Source of the DNA: Hyphomicrobiaceae bacterium
Lineage (GTDB): Bacteria > Pseudomonadota > Alphaproteobacteria > Rhizobiales > Xanthobacteraceae
Direction: 5' to 3'
NCBI GenBank assembly: GCA_947472885.1
Contig: CANJBX010000001.1
Coordinates: forward strand, 84,946-148,945
Length of the DNA: 64,000 bases
In this document: positions 58,451 to 64,000 of the stretch, in pieces
Numbering within the stretch: position 1 is the first letter of the stretch
How the letters are laid out: each line of letters begins with the position of its first letter
Notes under the pieces: generated by a model
Seen by the model: only the letters and a program-made list of their open reading frames with translations
Told to the model about the DNA's origin: nothing
The model's database searches: none
Made by a program: the position numbers and the translations under genes

Positions 58451-60085
58451 ATGTCATCCAGCACCTCCTACGACTACATCATCGTCGGCGCCGGCGCGGC
58501 CGGCTGCGTATTAGCCTATCGGCTGACGGAAGACCGCGCCTGCAACGTGCTGCTGCTGGAAGCCGGCGGGCGCGACTGGCATCCCCTCCTGAAGCTGCCG
58601 ATTGCCTGGACCACCTGCATGGTCACGCCCAAGTTCAACTGGGGCTTCGAGAGCGAGCCGGACGCCCATCGTGGCGGGCGCACGCTGCCGCTGGCGCGCG
58701 GCAAGATGCTGGGCGGATCGACCTCGATCAACGGCATGCGTTATTCGCGCGGCCATTTCCGTGACTACGACCAGTGGCGGCAGCTCGGCAACAAGGGCTG
58801 GGGCTTTGCCGACATCCTGCCGTACTTCAAGCGTTCCGAGAAAAACTATCGCGGCGAGGGCAAGTATCACGGCGGCGACGGCCCGCTGAACGTGCGGCTC
58901 GCGAAAAATCCCTCGCTGCTTTACGAGCCGTTGCGCGACGCCGCCAACGCCGCCGGCATTCCCGAGACCGAGGACATGCACGGCGATCAGCCGGAAGGCA
59001 TTGCACCGGCCGAGATCACGGTGGATCGTTTCGGCCGCCGCCATTCGACCGCGAAAGCGTTTCTGAAACCGGCGCGCAAGCGCAAGAACCTCACGCTCAT
59101 TACGCATGCGCTGGCGAGCAAGGTGCGGATCGAGAATGGCCGCGCCGTTGGTATCGAATACACCCGCAAGGGCGTGGCGTGCTACGCGGCGGCGTCGCGC
59201 GAAGTGATCCTGTCGGGCGGCGCGTATAATTCGCCGCAACTGCTGATGCTGTCCGGCATCGGCCCGGCGGACGAATTGCGCAAGCACAATATCCCCGTTC
59301 TTGTCGATCTGCCGGGCGTCGGCAAGAACCTCGCCGAGCATCCGCTGGTGTCGGTGCAGGCCGAAACCAAGGAGCCGATTGCGCTGCTGCGCCACCTGCG
59401 GCTCGACCGGGCGCTGATCAAGGGCGCGCAATGGTTGTTCACCGGCACCGGCCTGTTCGGCATCAATGCCAACAGCGCGGGGCTGTTCACCCGCACGCGG
59501 CCGGAACTGGAGCGCCACGATGTGCAGCTTCTCTATTCCGCCATCGCGCGCGACGCTAAACTGTGGTGGCCCGGCCGGATCGGTACGCAGAAATACGTCA
59601 TCCAGTGTTCGATCTCGCTGCAGCATCCCGAGGCGCTCGGCGAACTGACGCTGCGCTCCGCCGACCCGGCCGACAAGCCGCGCATCAACATCAACCTGTT
59701 TGGCTCGCAGGCCGATGTCGATACGACGATCCGCGGCATTCGCCTCGCGCGCGAAATCTTCGCGCAGGAGCCGCTCAGGAGCATGATCAAGGGCGAGGTA
59801 ATGCCCGGCAAGGATGTGCAGTCCGACGAGGCGCTCAAGCAGTTCATCTATACCTATGCCGCGACGACGCAGCATCCGTGCGGCACCTGCAAGATGGGTA
59901 ACGACACGATGGCGGTGGTGGACGACGAATTGCGGGTGCGTGGCGTGAAGGCGCTGCGCGTTGCCGATGCCTCGATCATGCCGACGATTCCCGGCGGCCA
60001 TATCAATGCGCCGACCATCATGATCGGCGAGAAGGCCGCCGACATGATCCGCGGCCGCGCGCCGCTGCCGGCTGCTGCGGTGTAA
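58451..60085 (+). CDS. GMC family FAD oxidoreductase (choline/alcohol dehydrogenase-like)
   Basis: [87 protein letters not shown]. Confidence 0.95.
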   Translation: MSSSTSYDYIIVGAGAAGCVLAYRLTEDRACNVLLLEAGGRDWHPLLKLPIAWTTCMVTPKFNWGFESEPDAHRGGRTLPLARGKMLGGSTSINGMRYSRGHFRDYDQWRQLGNKGWGFADILPYFKRSEKNYRGEGKYHGGDGPLNVRLAKNPSLLYEPLRDAANAAGIPETEDMHGDQPEGIAPAEITVDRFGRRHSTAKAFLKPARKRKNLTLITHALASKVRIENGRAVGIEYTRKGVACYAAASREVILSGGAYNSPQLLMLSGIGPADELRKHNIPVLVDLPGVGKNLAEHPLVSVQAETKEPIALLRHLRLDRALIKGAQWLFTGTGLFGINANSAGLFTRTRPELERHDVQLLYSAIARDAKLWWPGRIGTQKYVIQCSISLQHPEALGELTLRSADPADKPRININLFGSQADVDTTIRGIRLAREIFAQEPLRSMIKGEVMPGKDVQSDEALKQFIYTYAATTQHPCGTCKMGNDTMAVVDDELRVRGVKALRVADASIMPTIPGGHINAPTIMIGEKAADMIRGRAPLPAAAV

Positions 60086-60145
60086 TCCGGCGGCGTAGCG
60101 AAGCGATGGAAAATATGCTATGTTTACGGTCAACGAGGTGAGGCC

Positions 60146-60373
60146 ATGGCCGACCTGCTTGACCGTATTACAGTCGATGCTGCGCAGATGAATGGGCGCC
60201 CGTGCATTCGTGGTATGCGGATCACCGTGACCGATATTCTGCGGATGCTTGCGTCAGGTATGGCCCGCGCCGATATCCTGCGTGACTATCCCTATCTGGT
60301 GGATGATGACATTGCGGCTTCGCTTGCCTATGCCGCACGTCAGTCCGACCATCCGGTGATTGCGGCCGAATAG
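60146..60373 (+). CDS. DUF433 family antitoxin-like protein
   Basis: MADLLDRITVDAAQMNGRPCIRGMRITVTDILRMLASGMARADILRDYPYLVDDDIAASLAYAA. Confidence 0.88.
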   Translation: MADLLDRITVDAAQMNGRPCIRGMRITVTDILRMLASGMARADILRDYPYLVDDDIAASLAYAARQSDHPVIAAE

Positions 60374-60375
60374 CC

Positions 60376-60708
60376 GTGCGCTTCCTGGTCGATGCGCAGC
60401 TGCCGCCACGCCTTGCCAAAAGTCTTCTGGAACTGGGGCATGACGCGTCGCATGTAGCCGATATCGGTTTGCTGGCTGCAAGCGTCCGGCAGATTTGGCG
60501 CGAAGCGATAGAGCGTTCTGCGGCGTTGATTACAAAAGACCGGGACTTTGCCGTTCTGCGCGCCTCTCGCTCCGGCGGACCAGCGGTGGTCTGGCTGCGT
60601 ATCGGAAATGCGACAAACGATGAATTGATGCGCCGCCTTGTTGCGGTTCTTGGATCTGTCGTCGAAGCAATCGACCGCGGCGAAACGCTGGTGGAAGTGA
60701 TTGCATAA
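60376..60708 (+). CDS. DUF5615 PIN-like toxin candidate
   Basis: MRFLVDAQLPPRLAKSLLELGHDASHVADIGL...ALITKDRDFAVL; GTG start 2 bp after the antitoxin stop. Confidence 0.88.
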   Translation: MRFLVDAQLPPRLAKSLLELGHDASHVADIGLLAASVRQIWREAIERSAALITKDRDFAVLRASRSGGPAVVWLRIGNATNDELMRRLVAVLGSVVEAIDRGETLVEVIA

Positions 60709-60763
60709 CAGAAGCGGCGCCGGATCTCTCCAGCACCGCTTCATCTCATTCCATACCCACGCG

Positions 60764-60976
60764 CTAGTCCGCCGCTGACACAGGCGATCCGACCACATCT
60801 TCCCGCGCGCATGCGGGACACTTGTAGGTGCGCAGCTCATGCTTCGTCAGCGTCGGATGCGGACGATGGTCTTGCAACATCGTCGTCGCGCCGCAGGCAT
60901 CGCATTTCGGCCCCAGCGGGCTTCGCGCGATTTGCGGTGGTTCAGGCATGTTTTCGTACTGCCCGTTCTCGGACAT
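60764..60976 (-). CDS. Small zinc-ribbon-like protein
   Basis: MSENGQYENMPEPPQIARSPLGPKCDACGATTMLQDHRPHPTLTKHELRTYKCPACARED; two CxxC pairs; start trimmed. Confidence 0.55.
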   Translation of the reverse strand: MSENGQYENMPEPPQIARSPLGPKCDACGATTMLQDHRPHPTLTKHELRTYKCPACAREDVVGSPVSAAD

Positions 60977-61178
60977 TGTCTGGCCTCTCGCTTGTGGATG
61001 AGATGCCCAATCAACGCCGAAGGCCGGTACCGAGTTCTGGAAACGGAACGCTTTATGTTTTTGCAATGTTGCGGAACTGAAAGATTCGGTCGCAAAAGTT
61101 TTTCGTGAAACCGGGAACCCGCTGTCAGCGCATGTCGTCGATGGTGGCGAAAAAGCGGCACGGCCTCGCGCCAAACGA

Positions 61179-62120
61179 TCAGCCGATTGCTGCCTGTGCC
61201 AGCAATCCCGCGAATAAAATCAGCCCGGCGTCGCGGTCGGACTTGAATATCCGCAAGCATAAATCCGGGTCGTCGATGTCGAGCCGCCAGACCTGCCAGA
61301 CGAGATGTGCGGCGAAGGCGGCAAGGCCGAGCGCGAACACGATGCCGCCGCCGGCGAGCGTGCCGGCAATGCCGATCAGCACGACGGCGAGCGCATAGAA
61401 TACACCCAGCATCGCCTTGGTATTGTCGCCGAACAAAAGCGCGGTGGATTTCACGCCGATCAGCGCGTCGTCCTCTCGGTCCTGATGCGCATAGATGGTG
61501 TCGTAGCCGATCACCCAGGCAATCGAACCCGCATAAAGAATGAGCGCCGGCGTATCGAGCCGCCCGAACGCCGCCGCCCAGCCCATCAGCGCGCCCCAGG
61601 AGAATGCGAGGCCGAGGACGGTCTGCGGCCAGTAGGTGATACGCTTCATGAAGGGATAGATCGCGACGATGGCGAGCGAGGCGATGCCGGTCGCTACCGC
61701 GAACCAGTTGAACTGCAGCAGCACCCCAAGACCAACCAGCGCCTGCGCCACCAGAAAAACCGCCGCCTGCTTGACACTGACCTGACCGGACGGAATGGGC
61801 CGCGAGCGCGTGCGCTCGACAAGGCCGTCGATGTCGCGGTCGACGATGTCGTTCCAGGTGCAGCCCGCGCCGCGCATGGCGAACGCGCCGACGAAGAACA
61901 GCGCGAGATGCCAGAATGGCGGAACCGGATTGTGCGTGGCGACATTCGCCAGTGCCGCCGACCACCAGCACGGCATCAGCAGCAGCCATGAGCCGATCGG
62001 GCGGTCGAGCCGGGCGAGCCGCAGGTAGGGCCGCGTCCACGGCGGCGCCAGCGTATCGGCGAAATTGCCGGTCGCGTCGGCGACCGGCGCATGGCCTTTG
62101 CCGGGTGTGAGGTCAGTCAT
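61179..62120 (-). CDS. ubiA: 4-hydroxybenzoate polyprenyltransferase
   Basis: RLDRPIGSWLLLMPCWWSAAL, GCTWNDIVDRDIDGLVERTRSRPIPSGQVS, YAHQDREDDALIGVKSTALLFG. Confidence 0.95.
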   Translation of the reverse strand: MTDLTPGKGHAPVADATGNFADTLAPPWTRPYLRLARLDRPIGSWLLLMPCWWSAALANVATHNPVPPFWHLALFFVGAFAMRGAGCTWNDIVDRDIDGLVERTRSRPIPSGQVSVKQAAVFLVAQALVGLGVLLQFNWFAVATGIASLAIVAIYPFMKRITYWPQTVLGLAFSWGALMGWAAAFGRLDTPALILYAGSIAWVIGYDTIYAHQDREDDALIGVKSTALLFGDNTKAMLGVFYALAVVLIGIAGTLAGGGIVFALGLAAFAAHLVWQVWRLDIDDPDLCLRIFKSDRDAGLILFAGLLAQAAIG

Positions 62121-62149
62121 GGAAAGCCCTGCTCATCGCAGCGCGTTGT

Positions 62150-62881
62150 TCACCGGATCGGATTGCCGGTCAACGTGTCGAGCGTGCCGCCGCGCTTGAC
62201 GGTGGTGTTTTGCTGCGTCGGCAGGTTGGTGGTGCCGAGTGCTTCGGAGAGGCTCGGCGCGCGCGGCGCTTGTGCTGCGCCTGCCGTCGGGGCGCCGCTG
62301 CAGACCTGCGTTTTGACCTTGCTGAGATTCTCGTGACCGCCGGCGAGCTGCTTGATGACGTCCGGGGGAATGCCGCAGACCGTGGCGTTGTCCTTGGCGT
62401 ACTTGAACCATTTGCTTTCCGCGCCGAATATGCCGGTGACCGCGCTGCAAAGCTCCTCGCGGCTGCCCTTGCGGTCGCTGACGCCCTTGGCGACCTGGCC
62501 CTTCCTGTCGACTTCGCCGCGCAGCCGGTTGAATTCGCCGACGCATTTCTGCTGCTGCTCGTTCGGCGGCGGTCCCATGCCCATGCCACCGGGGCCTCCC
62601 GGAGCCATGCCCGGCGGACGTCCGCCCTGGGGAGGTCCGAAGCCGCCCGGCGCACCCATCATCGGAGCGGGGGCGACGCCGGTCGGACGCGCCTGCTGCC
62701 CGCCGCCATCGGCCGGCCAGGCCGGGCCGGAAGGGGCAGCCTGCTGCTGGCCGTCGGTTGGCCATGCCGGCGCCTGCGCGAAGGCGGGCGCTGCGAGGAC
62801 GGCCAGCGAAACGGCAATAACGGTGGAAACTCGCGTCACGGCGCGCCAGTGGGTGGTCCGGCGGTTGGCGATGGCGTTCAT
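62150..62881 (-). CDS. Hypothetical secreted Pro/Gly-rich protein
   Basis: Signal peptide, Pro/Gly-rich low-complexity segment, then CVGEFNRLRGEVDRKGQVAKG...LCSAVTGIFGAESKWFKYAKDNATVCGIPPDVIKQL. Confidence 0.65.
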   Translation of the reverse strand: MNAIANRRTTHWRAVTRVSTVIAVSLAVLAAPAFAQAPAWPTDGQQQAAPSGPAWPADGGGQQARPTGVAPAPMMGAPGGFGPPQGGRPPGMAPGGPGGMGMGPPPNEQQQKCVGEFNRLRGEVDRKGQVAKGVSDRKGSREELCSAVTGIFGAESKWFKYAKDNATVCGIPPDVIKQLAGGHENLSKVKTQVCSGAPTAGAAQAPRAPSLSEALGTTNLPTQQNTTVKRGGTLDTLTGNPIR

Positions 62882-63252
62882 CTCCCAAAATCCATCTCTG
62901 GCGGCACGGCGCGGCGGAGCGCTGGGCGGCGGTCGTCAAATGGCAGTCATCGGACTGCGGTGATCTGCGCGGGACAGTATCGGATCAACATGTTGACTGC
63001 CCGTAAAATCCGGCGAGAACGGGGCGCGAACCTGCGGGAGTTTGGCGCACTTTGCGGTGTTTTCGGGTGTTCGACAGGCCTGATGGGGAGATTTTCGGGG
63101 TCTGCGCCCATGCGACGTCATGCGCCGGGAGCTGCCCCCATATGGGAGTTGGTCGGTCCGTCACTGGTAACTTATCGGTAAAGAAATGCCACCCAACGAT
63201 TCGCCGGTACACGGAATTGGCGGCTCCTGCCGCTTTTCATTAGGCTGTTGCC

Positions 63253-63857
63253 ATGCGCGCCCTGGATGAACTGGATCCGGCTTTTGTCGCTGACATGGTT
63301 GGCCACATCTATGAGGCTGCCGTCGATCCGCAGCGCTGGTCCGCATTCATCGATCTGATCGAGCAGGCCTACCCGGACAGCCGCGTTACCCTGTTCGGCC
63401 ACGAGAATGGCAGGCCAAGTCCGGGGCTGACCGTCCAGAAAAACTTTGCCGAAGACGCATTGCGCGATTACGTCGAGTTCTACGTCAAGAACAGCCCCTA
63501 CGTTGCGCGCGTTGACCGCGTTCCCGTCGGGCGGCCGTCGTTTTCCGAAATGATGATTACCGACGACGAGCTGCTGCGCACCGAGCACTTCAATGACTTC
63601 GTGCGTCCGCACCGGCTCGGACATTACGCGACCGGCATTCTGCTTGAGCGCGCGCCGAACCTGATGACGGCGCACTCGATTGCCGATCATGACGACGACC
63701 GCGACCGCCGCAAGCGCCAGCTTCGCCTCCTCGACATTCTTGCGCCGCGTCTGACCCGTGCGTTGCGGCTGCGCTGCGCCGTGGCGGAGCAGAACGCGGC
63801 AACGCGCGCCGCGCAGGCGGCGTTCGACCGCTGGACGCATCCGACTTTCGTGCTGAG
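63253..63857 (+). pseudogene. LuxR-type transcriptional regulator, 3' end lost at IS junction
   Basis: PQRWSAFIDLIEQAYPDSRVTLFGHE...AAQAAFDRWTHPTFVL then abrupt change; no HTH domain before the stop at 63891. Confidence 0.6.
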
Positions 63858-64000
63858 AGTCTGTTCGGAAAGTTCAAGCAGGATTGCTTAGCTTTCTCAC
63901 CATGAGTCGGATCGAGGCGAGACGCAAGAACGCGAGCGCTTTTCCATTCAGGCACTCCCAGTCCTTGGCGAGCCTGCGGCATCTGCCAAGCCATGCGAAA
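63855..64000 (-). mobile_element. IS5-family insertion sequence, end with transposase C-terminus (CDS 63874-64000, runs off right edge)
   Basis: Reverse frame FAWLGRCRRLAKDWECLNGKALAFLRLASIRLMVRKLSNPA*, an IS5-family C-terminus; gagtctgttcggaa terminal sequence. Confidence 0.75.

Noticed and set aside
58511-60133. 540-aa minus-strand ORF
   Set aside because: Antisense shadow of the GMC oxidoreductase.
1-64000. tRNA/rRNA genes, phage genes, restriction or CRISPR-Cas systems
   Set aside because: None recognised by eye; a tRNAscan-SE/Infernal and PADLOC/DefenseFinder run would be needed to exclude them formally.

Overview
This 64 kb, GC-rich window looks like an alphaproteobacterial (Rhizobiales / Bradyrhizobium-like) chromosome. 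It is mostly housekeeping genes: hisZ (partial), hisS, ribF-ileS-lspA, an M16 peptidase pair, pgi, arfB, mutL, rsmD, an RluB-type pseudouridine synthase, tadA, purD, xseA, lpxK-waaA-lysophospholipid acyltransferase, a pmbA/cysQ-like pair and ubiA. Between them sit small accessory insertions: a ZnuD-like TonB receptor with a Zur-box-like palindrome, orphan TTT-type binding proteins, acyl-CoA dehydrogenases, MFS transporters, and GMC/SDR oxidoreductases. The most interesting locus is a low-GC cassette (about 12.33-13.43 kb) inside the ribF-ileS-lspA cluster. It encodes a winged-helix/MNT-nucleotidyltransferase fusion overlapping a HEPN-like gene, preceded by four CCCAWATTGGG-type palindromes at about 21-22 bp spacing, the last of which contains the probable start codon. 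This looks like a self-regulated HEPN-MNT toxin-antitoxin-like system. Other points of note: low-GC patches inside ileS and hisS, a family of intergenic hairpin repeats (one pair brackets a DUF3617 gene), a DUF433/DUF5615 TA pair, a degenerate EAL protein resembling TipF, a candidate sRNA upstream of xseA, and an IS5-family element truncating a LuxR-like gene at the right edge. All calls are by eye from the sequence and supplied ORFs; no database search was run.
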